Positions 20,669 to 32,052 of a DNA stretch of 64,000 nt are shown in pieces. This DNA comes from Tullyiplasma multilocale ATCC 49900 (GTDB lineage: Bacteria; Bacillota_I; Bacilli_A; Mycoplasmatales; Mycoplasmataceae), in the NCBI RefSeq assembly GCF_000483165.1, contig NZ_AXXW01000005.1:220264-284263 (forward strand), in the 5' to 3' direction. Under the pieces are notes generated by a model that was not told the origin of the DNA, ran no database searches, and worked only from the letters and a program-made list of their open reading frames with translations. The position numbers were made by a program, and so were the translations under genes. How positions within the stretch are numbered: the stretch's first letter is position 1; every line of letters begins with the position of its first letter.

Positions 20669-21775
20669 TTATTCTTCTTTTTGGTCCGCTAATGTTTTTT
20701 TCTTGACTTTTCCCGCGGTTCATATAATGCTCTTTTCACCATATTGTTGAATAACATTAGTTAACTTAGCCGTTGGATAACCCACAGCAAACGCGAATGT
20801 CAAAGTTATAATTCATGTAATTAATGCAACTAGAACACTTAATTCGTAGTATACATCATGGGTTTTAAATATAGGTATTGTTGATCATATATATTTATTC
20901 AACAACATCTCAAAATAAAAATGAAATAGGTATACTGGCATGAAGGTGTATTTTAATTGTTCCAAAAATTTATTTTCAGGTATCTTAATATTTCAAACCA
21001 AAATAAACAGAGCTAATCCGTAAATGACGGTTATTAAGGATGTAGTCTTATCGAGTTCAGCATCATTTATAAGTGTGCTATTCATCGAATATGAAATTAT
21101 TTTCAAAATAAGAGGGATAATAATTCCTAAAATTAATATTGCGGTCGATAGTCTCAAAGAAATTTTTGAAGTCATTATTCTTTTACCATAAACGGCCAAT
21201 CATCCGCCAAACATATATAGACTTAATAACATTATTGTATCTCCAGCACCAAATGGCATTGATGACTCATTCATATAAAAAGTAGACAAACTAAATATTA
21301 TAACAATAACTATTAGTGACCCTCATTTATTAACTTTTCTTAAGCCAATATTAATGATGGGTGAAAGTGCCTTCACAATGAAAAAAGCTCAAACATATCA
21401 TCAATATCTACCACCATACGAAACAACTTTTCAGTAAGCTCAGTCAACTTTAGCTCCAAAAATAATTATAGCTCCTAAAGCCAAAGCTAAAATTCAATAT
21501 ATAAAAAGACTAATTCCATAGTTATAAAAACTCCTATATGATGGATTTTCTTTTAGATTGGATAAAAAACCCGATGATAGAATAAAAAAGGCTACCGGAA
21601 CCACAAGCGGCAAAACAAACGTTGAGTAAATCCAACTTGAGAAGACATTTAGACCAGGAGCGAAAGATAATATTTGCCAGTAGTATTGATGATAAATTAT
21701 AACGAAAATAGCAAGGATAACTTTTGTTAAATCTATCGCTGCATTTCTTGCTATGACTTGTTTTTTAACTTCCAT
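20669..21775 (-). CDS. Acyltransferase 3 (OafA/WecH-like) membrane protein
   Basis: A 368-aa protein with about ten hydrophobic helices. The N-terminal arrangement RNAAIDLTKVILAIFVIIYH (Arg...D-x3-(6)...H) is the hallmark of acyltransferase family 3, and GGRYWWYVWAFF is the second family block. These enzymes move acyl groups onto surface sugars or lipids. The start at 21775 follows GAGGAGGTCAT, an excellent ribosome-binding site. The acceptor is unknown. citC lies upstream on the same strand, 60 bases away. Confidence 0.85.
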
Positions 21776-21838
21776 ATGACCTCCTCATGCAAAATTTATT
21801 AATAGTTTATTATTTTTGACTAAACTTTAATTCCTACC

Positions 21839-22873
21839 TTAATGCGTTTTTATTATTTTATCTCGATTAATTTCAATCTTAGATTTTAAGTCCATCCCTC
21901 TAAGAGCATCTATCGTTGTGAGAGGCACTAGATCAACTAACTTTTCGAAATCATCCTCTAATAATCTGCGACATAAACTGGCACTTATTTCCGTTCCATT
22001 AAACTTGATTCTTTCAATCTCTATGACTTGGATATCATTGCTACACAGGACCTCTTTCATTGCGTCGTTGTACATTTTAGTTGTGGGACTGAATGGTTCA
22101 GTGCCAACAAAACGCTTTTTAATGTTAAGCCCTTCTTTGAAAAGCTCACAAAAAACTTCAGAATCAAATCTAGTCTGTTGTTTAATAAGTTCCTCTGGAC
22201 ATTGAATAAAGTAACTAGGGAAAATTGATTTTGAAATAATGTAATTACTCCCATCTAAAACTTTGACATTTTTTAAGTGTCGAGTCCCGCTTTTGATCAT
22301 GGCCAATCTTTCTTCATAGCTGAAAAAACTTGCATCTTCTTTTACTGGTATGACATATAAGTTTTCAACTTCACTTGCTGCCGTTTCAACCAAATATAGA
22401 TGTCCCTTTGTAAAAGGATTGGCATTAACGACAATTGCTCCATTCTCACCCTTTTTTGAATTCTCTATGATATGGTCTTTGTAACTTTGTATAGAGCTTT
22501 TGTTATTAGTCATAAACATAGTTTTGCCATTTGAATATATCAAATTAAAATTATATTTTTCAAAAAAAGTTTTGTTTTCGCTCTTAGTTATTACGAATAC
22601 TTCCTCGAATTTCTCTTGTTGAATTTGTTTTGTAATAACTTCAATCAATATCTTGGCTAAATTTTGTCCGTGGTAATCAGGACTAACAACAAGACATTTT
22701 AAAACATTTAATCTTTTAGAACAAGTGGCTATTATTTTATCTTTCTCATTAACAAGGTAAATTGAATAATCAAAATCTTCGAGTTTAAAATTTTCCTTGT
22801 TAACAAATTCAGTAATCATTTTCACTTCAGTTTCATTATGCAAATTAACTATTTTTAATTTATATTTTCCCAT
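21839..22873 (-). CDS. citC: [Citrate (pro-3S)-lyase] ligase
   Basis: A 344-aa protein with two domains in the usual CitC order: an N-terminal GNAT-like acetyltransferase fold (residues ~1-125, CLVVSPDYHGQNLAKILIEV) and a C-terminal nucleotidyltransferase domain (IVVNANPFTKGHLYLVE, a NPFTxGH form of the HxGH motif; later FNGTEISASLCRRLL). CitC acetylates the prosthetic group of citrate lyase. No citD, citE or citF is seen in this window, so either they lie elsewhere or this copy acts on another acyl-carrier-like thiol. Confidence 0.9.
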   Translation of the reverse strand: MGKYKLKIVNLHNETEVKMITEFVNKENFKLEDFDYSIYLVNEKDKIIATCSKRLNVLKCLVVSPDYHGQNLAKILIEVITKQIQQEKFEEVFVITKSENKTFFEKYNFNLIYSNGKTMFMTNNKSSIQSYKDHIIENSKKGENGAIVVNANPFTKGHLYLVETAASEVENLYVIPVKEDASFFSYEERLAMIKSGTRHLKNVKVLDGSNYIISKSIFPSYFIQCPEELIKQQTRFDSEVFCELFKEGLNIKKRFVGTEPFSPTTKMYNDAMKEVLCSNDIQVIEIERIKFNGTEISASLCRRLLEDDFEKLVDLVPLTTIDALRGMDLKSKIEINRDKIIKTH

Positions 22874-23037
22874 TAAATATTCCTATCATTTATTGCTTTT
22901 TTATTATACATTTTAATTAGACTTAATTCAACAATTATAACCTTCTGCACATAATCATTTTCTAATAAAATATTAGTTTTTCACAAATTAAGCATTCCAA
23001 CTTTTTTTAAATAAACACCACCATTAAGTTCTGTAAA

Positions 23038-23082
23038 TAAAATAAGCCACGTAACATTTTTATGTCCCGTGGCTTATTTTCA
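23038..23082. terminator. metG terminator
   Basis: AAAATAAGCCACG/CGTGGCTTATTTT stem with a T-rich tail on the minus strand. Confidence 0.85.
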
Positions 23083-23084
23083 GT

Positions 23085-24611
23085 CTATTTTAATCTTTGG
23101 AAGATAACGGCTTTATCTCCTAGTTTATTAAACTTAATGTTTTTGAAAGTTTTTAGATCATTAAATGATAATTCTATTCCTTCTAAACCGCATTGTTCAA
23201 TCATAATATTTGAATTCATAACTAAGATTGGTTTCATTAGATAAGAGATGATTGAAATGTTTCTTTGTAATGTAGTCATGACAACTTTTAATTCATCTAA
23301 TTTACCTTCCTTTTCTAAGTTTCAAGGAGCTGACTCTTCAATGTATTTATTACATGCTTGTCCTAAGTCCAAAACAACTCTGATAGCTTCGCTAATTTTG
23401 TATTGATCCATTAATTCTTGATATCTATCGATTGTTTGAACACCAAGTTTAGTTAGTTCCTCATTAACTTGAGTTAAATCTTCACCTAAATGTCCGTCAA
23501 AGTATTTAGTAATCATGTTGTTAACACGAGAAATTAAGTTACCCATGTTATTAGCTAAGTGTGCATTAAATGATTCTTTAAATAAGTCCATTGTAAAGTT
23601 ACCATCTTTGTCAGTTGGTAAATCATTTGCAATATAGAATCTCAATGCATCAGCTCCATATTCTTCAATTAAAGCAATAGGTTCAACTACATTTCCTAAT
23701 GATTTAGACATTTTAGTATCTTTATTTAAAATTCATCCGTGTCCTAATAAATGAGTTGGTTGACGTAAAGCTAACCCCTCTAAAATTATCGGTCAATAAA
23801 TTGCATGGAAACGAATAATTTCTTTACCAGCTAATTGTAAAATTTCAGTTTCTGGATCTTGTCAGAATTTTTCAAAAAGAGACGAATCTTCTTGTAGGTA
23901 ACCTAAACCAGTAATGTAGTTTGTTAGAGCATCTAGTCAAACATAAACCACGTGGTTTGGATCTTCGTTAATTGGAATACCTCATTTGAATGATGTTCTA
24001 GTTACAGATAAATCTCTAATACCTGGTTCAACGAAGTTTTTTAACATTTCTGTTCTTCTATATTCAGGAATTAAGAAATCACTAGATAAAACCCCTTCAA
24101 TGAATTCTTGGAATTCTGAAGTTTTTAAGAAGTAAGTATCTTCTTTTACTAATTCTGGTTTGTTTCCAGAGATTTTACAATTCCCTTCTTCATCCATTTG
24201 ATCCGCATTTAAGAATTCTTCACAACTTACACAATATAAACCTTCATAATCACCTTTAAAAATTAAATCTTTTTCAATAAATAGTGAAAAGATCTTTTTA
24301 ACAGTTTCTTCATGATAGTCATCTGTGGTTCTGATGAATTTATCATAATCAATATTTAATTTTGTTCATAGTGTTTTGAAGTTTTCAATTTTGTCTTCTA
24401 AATAATCCATTGGTTCCAAACCAGCTTCTTTGGCTTTAGATTCAATCTTTTGACCGTGTTCATCACTTCCAGTTAAAAAGTAAGTTTCATAACCTTGCAT
24501 TTCTTTATATCTTTTTAGGATGTCCGCTAGTGTTGTAGTATAGGCATGTCCTAAATGTAAGTTACCACTTGGGTAGTAAATTGGTGTTGTTACGTAAAAT
24601 TTCTTTGGCAT
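23085..24611 (-). CDS. metG: Methionyl-tRNA synthetase
   Basis: A 508-aa class I synthetase. [19 protein letters not shown] carries the HIGH motif (HLGH), and [11 protein letters not shown] is the KMSKS loop. A zinc knuckle is seen in LYCVSCEEF, with a further Cys at GNCKIS. The C-terminal tRNA-binding extension of longer MetRS is absent, which is normal for the short bacterial form. The start at 24611 is the standard [10 protein letters not shown]. It diverges from the first aldo/keto reductase gene. Confidence 0.97.
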
Positions 24612-24680
24612 ATATGATACCTCTTTCTTTCATTATTATAATTTTATCTTATTTATTTAAATAGTAATAAAAAATAAGTA

Positions 24681-24721
24681 GATAACCACTTAATTTGATA
24701 AATGGTTATCAAGAGTATAAT
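24681..24721 (+). promoter_or_regulatory. Promoter/operator of aldo/keto reductase 1
   Basis: TATAAT at 24716-24721, overlapped upstream by nested inverted repeats: TTGATAA/TTATCAA (24695-24712) and GATAACCA/TGGTTATC (24681-24710). This looks like an operator over the -35 region. Confidence 0.5.
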
Positions 24722-24739
24722 TAAGTTAGGAGGTCTATT

Positions 24740-25576
24740 ATGAGAAAAATCACTGATAGATATGAAACATTAAGTAATGGAGTAAAAATGCCTGTATTCG
24801 GATTAGGAACTTATAAGATGGATGACACTCAAGATTCTGTCAAAGCTATTAAATATGCCATAAGTGTTGGTTATAAACATATCGACACTGCCATATATTA
24901 TAAAAATCAAAAAATAATCGGAAAGGCTTTGAAAGAAGCTAATCTAAACAGAGGTGATTTATTCATAACCTCGAAAGTTTGAGTAAATGCCAAAACAAAA
25001 CAAGATGCAATGGTTCAAGTTGAACAAATGTTGAAAGAATTAGACACAAATTATATTGATCTAGTACTCATACACTGACCAAGTATTTACTCAAGCGAAG
25101 TTTACAAAGGGCTTGAAGAAGTCTATAAAGCCGGAAAGGTTAAAGCGATTGGTGTGTCGAATTTTACAATTAAAAATTTAGAAGATTTTATTGAAAAAGT
25201 CAACATAAAACCAATGGTTAATCAAGTTGAACTAAACCCTCAGTATCAGCAAAAGGATTTAATTAAATATTGTAAGACTAAGGGTATTAAAATTGTCTCT
25301 TACCAAACAATCATGCGTGGAAAAGTTAACGAATTTCAGCAATTGATTGACGTTGCAAACAAATATCACGCAACCCCTTCTCAAGTTTCACTACAATGAG
25401 CTTTACAACAGGGAATACTAGTAATTCCGAAATCTGTGACTCCCTCAAGAATTTATGAAAATCACAATATCGGTAATTTCGAATTGGACGCAGACGATTT
25501 TAAAAAAATTGATGAACTAGATGATAAAACTAAGTTAGATTGAGATCCAATTAAAACTGCTGAATCTTGAATATAA
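24740..25576 (+). CDS. Aldo/keto reductase (copy 1)
   Basis: A 278-aa NADPH-dependent AKR with a TIM-barrel fold. GVKMPVFGLGTYKM is the N-terminal signature, HIDTAIYYKNQ carries the catalytic Asp and Tyr, ITSKVW the catalytic Lys, and LVLIHWPS the His (its Trp is a TGA). IPKSVTPSRIYEN is the C-terminal cofactor motif. It is closest to the 2,5-diketogluconate reductase/YvgN-like group. The start at 24740 has GGAGG seven bases upstream. A paralogue follows at 25686 in the same direction. Confidence 0.93.
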
Positions 25577-25605
25577 AAACCACAACCACATTTGTGGTTT
25601 TTATT
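25577..25605 (+). terminator. Terminator of aldo/keto reductase 1
   Basis: AAAACCACA/TGTGGTTTT hairpin followed by TTATTATT. Confidence 0.8.
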
Positions 25606-25667
25606 ATTTCTTGGTGATAATAGAAAAATTATAAGAAAAAAGTTGCCAAAAATCGTAGTCTATAATG

Positions 25668-25686
25668 TAGGTAGGAGGACTACCTA
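25668..25686 (+). promoter_or_regulatory. Ribosome-binding-site hairpin of aldo/keto reductase 2
   Basis: TAGGTAG and CTACCTA form a 7-bp stem with GAGGA, the Shine-Dalgarno, as the loop; the A of the ATG is in the stem. It could modulate initiation. Confidence 0.5.
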
Positions 25687-26528
25687 TGACAAAAATAACA
25701 GAGAAGTTCTTAACATTGCACAATGGCCTTAAGATGCCTATACTAGGAATCGGCACCTACCGTTCACAAGATGAAAGAACCGAGATTGAAGCTTTAAAAT
25801 TTGCCCTTAAAATAGGGTATAGATTAATTGATACAGCCTTATACTATCACAATCAAAAAATAATCGGGCAAGCATTGAAAGAAACCAAAGTACCTCGTGA
25901 AGAAATTTTTATAACATCAAAGATTTGGGTTTCTGCCAGAAGTGCAAATGAGGCAAAACAACAAATCGATTTAATGCTAGATGATTTGGGAACCAAGTAT
26001 TTAGATTTGATTTTGATACATTGACCGTCAAATGATTCTGTTGAGGTATATAAAGGATTGGAAGAATACTATTCCCTAGGGAAAGTCAGAGCAATTGGTT
26101 TGACAAACTTCTTTATCCCTCAATTAGAAAATCTACTACCAAAAGTCAAAATAAAGCCAATGGTAAATCAATTTGAAATAAACCCATTATTTCAACAAAA
26201 GGAATTAATCAAGTATTGTCACTCAAAAAATATCCAAGTGACTTCATATCTCACATTGATGAGAGGTCAAATTAATAGTCTAGAATTGCTAACTGAAATT
26301 GGTAACAAATATAAAGCATCACCAGCTCAAGTGGCTCTTAAATGAGCAATAAAGCAAGATATTGCAGTTATACCCAAATCCACAAATAAAATTGTTATTC
26401 ATGAATATCAAAATTTAAATTTCTTTGATTTATCTAAAGAGGATATATTTTTAATTAGTGAACTTGATGATAAATCAAAGTTGAATTGAAACCCTGAAGA
26501 ATATGCAAAAGGTTTCCACAAACTTTAA
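25686..26528 (+). CDS. Aldo/keto reductase (copy 2)
   Basis: A 280-aa paralogue of the upstream AKR with the same order of motifs: LKMPILGIGTYRS, LIDTALYYHNQ (Asp, Tyr), FITSKIW (Lys), LILIHWPS (His; its Trp is TGA) and IPKSTNKIVIHEY for the cofactor. The two copies differ enough to suggest separate substrates. The start at 25686 follows AGGAGG held in a small hairpin loop. It converges on the PAP2 gene, with which it shares a terminator. Confidence 0.93.
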
Positions 26529-26553
26529 AAAAAATGCACAATCAACATCGAAT

Positions 26554-26586
26554 AACAAAAAAAGAGCCTAAAGCTCTCTTTTTGTT
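26554..26586. terminator. Shared terminator of aldo/keto reductase 2 and PAP2
   Basis: 14-bp stem AACAAAAAAAGAGC/GCTCTCTTTTTGTT (one mismatch) with a CTAAA loop. The PAP2 stop codon lies inside the loop. Confidence 0.8.
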
Positions 26587-28097
26587 ATCCCATGATCTTT
26601 TCTAAGTTTGAAAAGTAATGAATAATAATTCCACAAAGGTTTTATTCTTCGGGACATCAATGTCCAAATAACTAGTGAGTGATTTCAAATATGTTTAACC
26701 TTTTTATCAGCCTCTCTTCACTTTTGTCTATTTTCCTTAACATGGTTTATCAAAATATTTATTCTTACGACTTCATCCACATATGATTTCCTTCTCTTGT
26801 TAGGAAGGATTTTTTCTTTTTTAGGGAAGATAAGTGCGTAGGGGTCAATCCCGCTGAATAAACCAAATAAATACTTGATACTGAAATTGAAAATAAAAAA
26901 TAGTGCAGAAAACATAACTACTGTAAACATCATATCACTTCATCAATGTCCTGAAGTTATTAACATAGAAAAAATTAGACCCAATAGATAAAATACTATA
27001 CATGATACAAATGTTCACTGAGCCGTATTTTTATATTTATTTTTCTCATCGTGATTTATCAATAATACTGATGTAAACACCATTAATAAGCCGGCGTTCG
27101 TGTGACCAGATGGAAAGGCATCGTACGGTTTATCGAACAATATACCCATATTAGGGGGTGCAATACCCCAAGAACCTCCAGATATCTTTCATCACTGCCA
27201 TTTTGAACCCACAGGAGCATTACTGAAGGGTGTATTTCCAGTTGTAGTAGTTGCCATTCAATGTCTTATAGGCTCACCATTATCATTATAAATTGTGAAA
27301 CCATAGTGATAGTAATTTTGATTTATGTAGTATTCATATCCCTCCGGACTCCAGTCTTTAACTTTTTCCAGAACATACCCAAAGTTAACATTCATTCATC
27401 GTGGTCTTCAGAAACCTGGTTTAAGTACAAAATTTACCAAATGATTTGATAAAACGAAAGTACAAATTATTATCAATGCTTTAGTAGCAATATTATCAGA
27501 GATAAAATTTTCACGCTTAGATACTTTAAATCTTATAAAAGCCGAAACAGATACTATTATAATTGAATTGGCTGTAATACTTCAAATTCTGATAGGATTC
27601 ATAATATTTCTCCCGATGAAGTGTTCATAATGAACACCACCCAATTCCATATCCTGAAAACCAAAGTTCCCATTAACAGGCCAATTCCAAAAGTACATAT
27701 TCAGTGAAATGACTACATAGAAAAGGAAAGCGTAAAGAAATAGTGCAAAAATATTTTCACCAATTTTAAACGCCCTGTGATAGTGGGAATCTATCATCTC
27801 CTTATTAGATGCAAAATACTTGACAATTCGTTGGTAAATTATCACAAGTAAAATACCTAAGTATGTCGAGAAATTGGTTTGACCCTCGATAATGAAAACG
27901 GCCGTTATTATTCTAAAAAATTTATAATCCATAGCTTTGTAAGCCGTCGCAGATATTCAGTTATCTACAGAATATCATGAAGTGGCGATCAATGTCGCAA
28001 GCGCAAATAACAAAAACCCTAGAAATGTATACTTTATAATATTTTTCGTGTTCAAACTCTTTTTATATTTTTTTGAAATTAAATCATTCATGTGCAA
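26568..28097 (-). CDS. PAP2-family membrane phosphatase
   Basis: A ~509-aa polytopic protein (about eight to ten helices). The C-terminal half carries the PAP2 motifs KPGFWRPRW, DAFPSGHTNAG and TSGHWWSDMM, which supply the catalytic His pair. The third motif normally reads SRx5HxxxD, but here the Arg position is Met (SMLITSGHWWSD), so activity may differ. PAP2 enzymes dephosphorylate lipid phosphates or undecaprenyl pyrophosphate. The TTG at 28097 is preferred as start because GGAGGGGG lies 8 bases upstream of it but 14 from the ATG at 28091, two codons in. The last codons run into the shared terminator. Confidence 0.85.
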
Positions 28098-28146
28098 GAT
28101 ATTTTCCCCCTCCCTCTTAACAATCAACAAAAAATATTTGCTAGGA

Positions 28147-28176
28147 ACTAAAACAACACGGGGTTGTTTTAGTTAT
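28147..28176. terminator. Terminator of the GH85/ABC operon
   Basis: AACTAAAACAAC/GTTGTTTTAGTT stem with an ACGGG loop directly after the last permease. Confidence 0.65.
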
Positions 28177-29231
28177 TTAGAATCATATTTAAAACTTAAA
28201 TATGTTAGTGGTGCAAAACCACCTATTATTATCAGCGAAAATAACATCGGTTGTCATATTTCGTTGAATAAAAACATACTGTCTATTGACGGAATTATTA
28301 GTTCCACATTATCTGGTGATATATGAACATTAGCCGCGAACATGAACGAAGACCATATTATATATTTATGGGGCATAAGATATCCAAATGCCATATAAAC
28401 CATATTATCTTGAAATTGCAATGGGTCAAAGAACATGTCAGATAAGAATATAACCAATAATATATAAATGGCTATCAGCGCTTCCGAATGCGCCCTTTTG
28501 TTTACAGCACCCGATATTAATAAACTTATTAATATCGATAAAGTAACAAACATTGAGTAAGATAGCAATCAACCTAGCAAAGTATAAAAATTACCCTCTT
28601 CAACTATTGATTTCACAAAATTAATTGTAGAATCATTCGGATCAATCGCATCAGTTATGAACAATGTACTAAATACAAATGGAAAGAACAATAAACTCAC
28701 AATAACTATTGTTGCTCATAATTGAATGATAAACGTTTTCTTACTGATTCCAGACATTTTAATTCTTTTTAGGAAAATAGAACTTTTTCATTCTCCCATT
28801 AAAAAGTTAACAAGCAACATTGCCCCAAGACCTGGCGTAAATGGGATAATTGACATTATTGCGGGCCTTATACCATCTCTCCCCATGTTAGAGGCAAAGA
28901 AGTATAATATTAAAGATAAAATCACAGGTATAACAAACATAAAAATATATGTTTCCGGTGTTTTCAATGTTGACTTTAGCAATGAAGTCAACACCCTTAA
29001 TTTATTTTCTTTTTTAACAAATGTATTCTGATAAGTTTTTTTTATAAGTGAATACATTTTTCAAGAAAGAACTACGATAACTACAATCGAAAGCATTACA
29101 GGAATCATTCATGCAGTATTATCAGATACTTTAAATTCATATGAACTGTATCCTATTAAACCACCAAATAATAAGATTAAAATCCCTACAAAACCAATGT
29201 GTAAAAAATCTTTTTTTATATTAAGTTTCAT
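28173..29231 (-). CDS. ABC-2 type permease (second permease of the GH85 operon)
   Basis: A 352-aa membrane protein with about nine hydrophobic helices, arranged as in ABC-2 type exporters (a large cytoplasmic segment after helix 3, then the six-helix block beginning ETYIFMFVIPVILSL). The start at 29231 overlaps the end of the GH85 gene region by spacing only (8 bases) and has GGAGGAGAT. It is the last gene of a five-gene operon. With the permease at 32053-32979 it could form a heterodimeric channel served by the ATPase at 32966-33670. It is not closely similar to the first permease apart from the core. Confidence 0.82.
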
Positions 29232-29239
29232 ATCTCCTC

Positions 29240-32049
29240 CTAATCTAACTTCACATTAAAGCTGTACATATTATTGTTATTCCCTGATTTAAACACAGGT
29301 TTTACAACAAGTTTTATATTCGGGTTGTATTGAACTTTTTTCACAAAGTATATATCTTGTGTAGTTTCACCAAGACGATACAATTTACCGTTTTTTTGTT
29401 CATAAATTTCATAATAATCTATATCTTTTTTGTATTTTTGGTCGATCTTTCAACCGAAACGAATATTTAATTCATCTTCTCTTTTGACAATATACTCAAT
29501 ATTTAAATCTGTTATAGTTTTATTATTATTATCTGTATCTGAATTAGAAATAAAAGTTTCTAATTCACCAACGTTAAATACTGCATTCTCTATATCTTCT
29601 TTAGGACTAATTTGAAGACCTAATTTAGAAATAATACCCTCACTGGCGTCAGGAAGCTGAACCTCCACATTCTTTCATTCATTATCAATAGCATCTTCGG
29701 TAATTTTTGCATCTAACAACATTGTTTTTGATACTGGATTTTCCAAAGTGCCTGTGTTCAAAATGACAGAAGCTTTTAAGTCCATTAACTCTTCCATTGT
29801 TTTTTCACTATCACTATTTAGTTTTACTTTATATCTTAATTTAAGATTTTTGTCATTCTTTAAATTGGCTCCCATTATGTTTCAAAGAACGGGTTTAGAC
29901 TTTTTAAGTGTTGAACCAACTAGTGAACCATCAATGTCTATTGATTTAGCCAACGCTATAGAATTACCCTTTTGATACATATTGTAGTAATCAAAAAATC
30001 CACTCAACTCACTTTGTGAGAAGTTCAATAATTCTTCCTCAGATTTACCATTTTGGTATTCTCGTACATCTCATCTATATGTGGGTTGTACATCTTGCAA
30101 CCTTTTGTTTGTTCATGGATATGCATCATCAAATTCATTACCACCAACTTGATTACCATTTTTATCTTTGAAGAATATTCCTGAACCAGTAGAAAAGTTC
30201 GTCTTAAACTCAGGATTTTTATCTATGATTACTGTTTTTTCTTGTTTAACAGTTCCTGAACCAAACGTTGTTATGAAGTTTCCTCTCTCATCTTTTGGCT
30301 CAAGTATGTTCTTTTGAGACTCACTCATTTCTGGTCATTCAGCACCATTTGCAGGTGTTAACTTTGGAAAGATGTCCAGTGATTGGAGAATACTTTCGTG
30401 TCTGATCCCCCTATTACCGTCGGTTCCATTACCCATTCATGTTCCTGATCAACCATTTTGTGTAACCCCTTTATCCACTCCTTGTCCAACGTCTTTTGTC
30501 CCACGTAAAAATCTGTTTCTTCCAGAATACATTAAGTCTTCATAAATGTTGGCAAATTGTTGAGAGAAAATAAATTTCTTGGCTTCAGTTGGGTCATTCT
30601 CTTTAAATTCTTTTGACATTGCTAATAATCATTTAGCTGTTGCCCCACCAAATGCTGAAGCATCATCAGAATAATTTGAAAATGACATAGTAGGTTCATC
30701 TTCATAAGTTCATGCATAAGCCGCTTTGTCAGCTGATTCTCTTTGTTTATCATTTGGCCCATATCTATTCCCATCTGGGTCCAAATGAAAGTTGGTCATA
30801 GCTCTAGTATCAAATAATCCAGTTAGTCCCGGTCTAGATATTTCTACCATATTATAAATGTTGTATTTTCCTTCTTTCGCTACATATTCCTGACCCCTTT
30901 GGCTCTTGAAGAAAGATTCCATATGATTTGGAGTATAGTTAAAGTTATTTTGGAAAATTCCAGATATTTCACCCATAGTCATAGACTCAATATCCTCGGG
31001 ATTACCATTAACATCCAAAACCATTCTTCCGTTGTTTTTATAGTATTCCATCTCAAGTTTGTTGACCCTTGGATCTTTGGAAGCCTTCACTTTGTTTTTA
31101 AACTGAACTATCATTTCATAAACTTCTCTATAGTCTAGTATTGTCCCATTCGGTAATTCACCATTAGGTTCATTGTTTCAGAAGTATCCATCAAAACCAG
31201 ATTCTGAGGCAAGTTCAATCAACTTATCCACGATTAGATAATTACCCTTAAGATCTTTTTTTGTAAAATCTTCAAGTAATGGTTTAGTCAAACCATGATA
31301 ACCATCTAAGAATACGTTTCCATACATCTTAACACCATTTTTGTGTGCCGCTTCAATAGAGTCGGCAGATGGTAATTGAATCAACCCTTCAAAGAATGAT
31401 CCACCTCAGTTTACAAATGTATCTAAATATTGTCATTGCGTGAAAGGTAAATCAAAGGGGTTCTTTGAACCAACGACGGCACTTACCGCAGATCTGTGTC
31501 CAACACTAGTAAATTGTAATGTGCTATGTTTGATTTTATCGCTTTGAGAAGACACTCACTTTAGTCCTGTTACGTCTCTTTCTACCAATTCTTGTGTAGA
31601 GCTATTATATTTTGCATCCATATCAGTCTCAGGACTTCAATTAATAAAAGAATTAATTCTATCATATTTTGTGCTTTACTTGTAACTCCAAAATCGGCCA
31701 CAGAGTTTCCACGTGGCATAAAAATTTTACTTGTTGGAACTCCAGTTACAGCTTGTTTTAAAATTGATTTTTCTCACTGGTAACTAGTACTAAACTTTGA
31801 GTAGTCAATGAAATTACCAAAGTTATCGGGTTCAATGTTTTTTCCTGTATCATGAATAATATCGTTTGTTTTGAATTCTTGGTTTCTATAGTCCATTCTA
31901 TCACCGAACTCATTTTTAGCCCAATCATAGTCATCTAGGCTTTCCAAGAAACCAGCCCCATCAACACTTCCAATGGCGTATGGAATTAGCGGAATGGTTG
32001 CAGAAGCACCCAAAATTATTGTAGTTAATATAATAAGTAATTTTTTCAT
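29240..32049 (-). pseudogene. Secreted endo-beta-N-acetylglucosaminidase, GH85 family, with one frameshift
   Basis: A protein of about 935 aa if restored. An N-terminal signal peptide (MKKLLIILTTIILGASATIP) is followed by a GH85 catalytic barrel: WGGSFFEGLIQLPSADSI, GVKMYGNVFLDGYHG and SGFDGYFWNNEPNG, where N-x-E is the catalytic pair of ENGases that cleave the chitobiose core of N-glycans. Beta-rich C-terminal domains follow. The first frame (from 32049) ends at 31582. The catalytic frame is open from ~31675 to 29240, so a single-base shift lies in 31640-31675, before the catalytic motifs. A homopolymer of only four As is present there, so it may be a true mutation or a sequencing error. It lies inside an ABC exporter operon. 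Confidence 0.85.
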
Positions 32050-32052
32050 AAA

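Noticed and set aside
22057..22254. ORFs on both strands inside citC
   Set aside because: Shadow frames without start signals inside a conserved gene.
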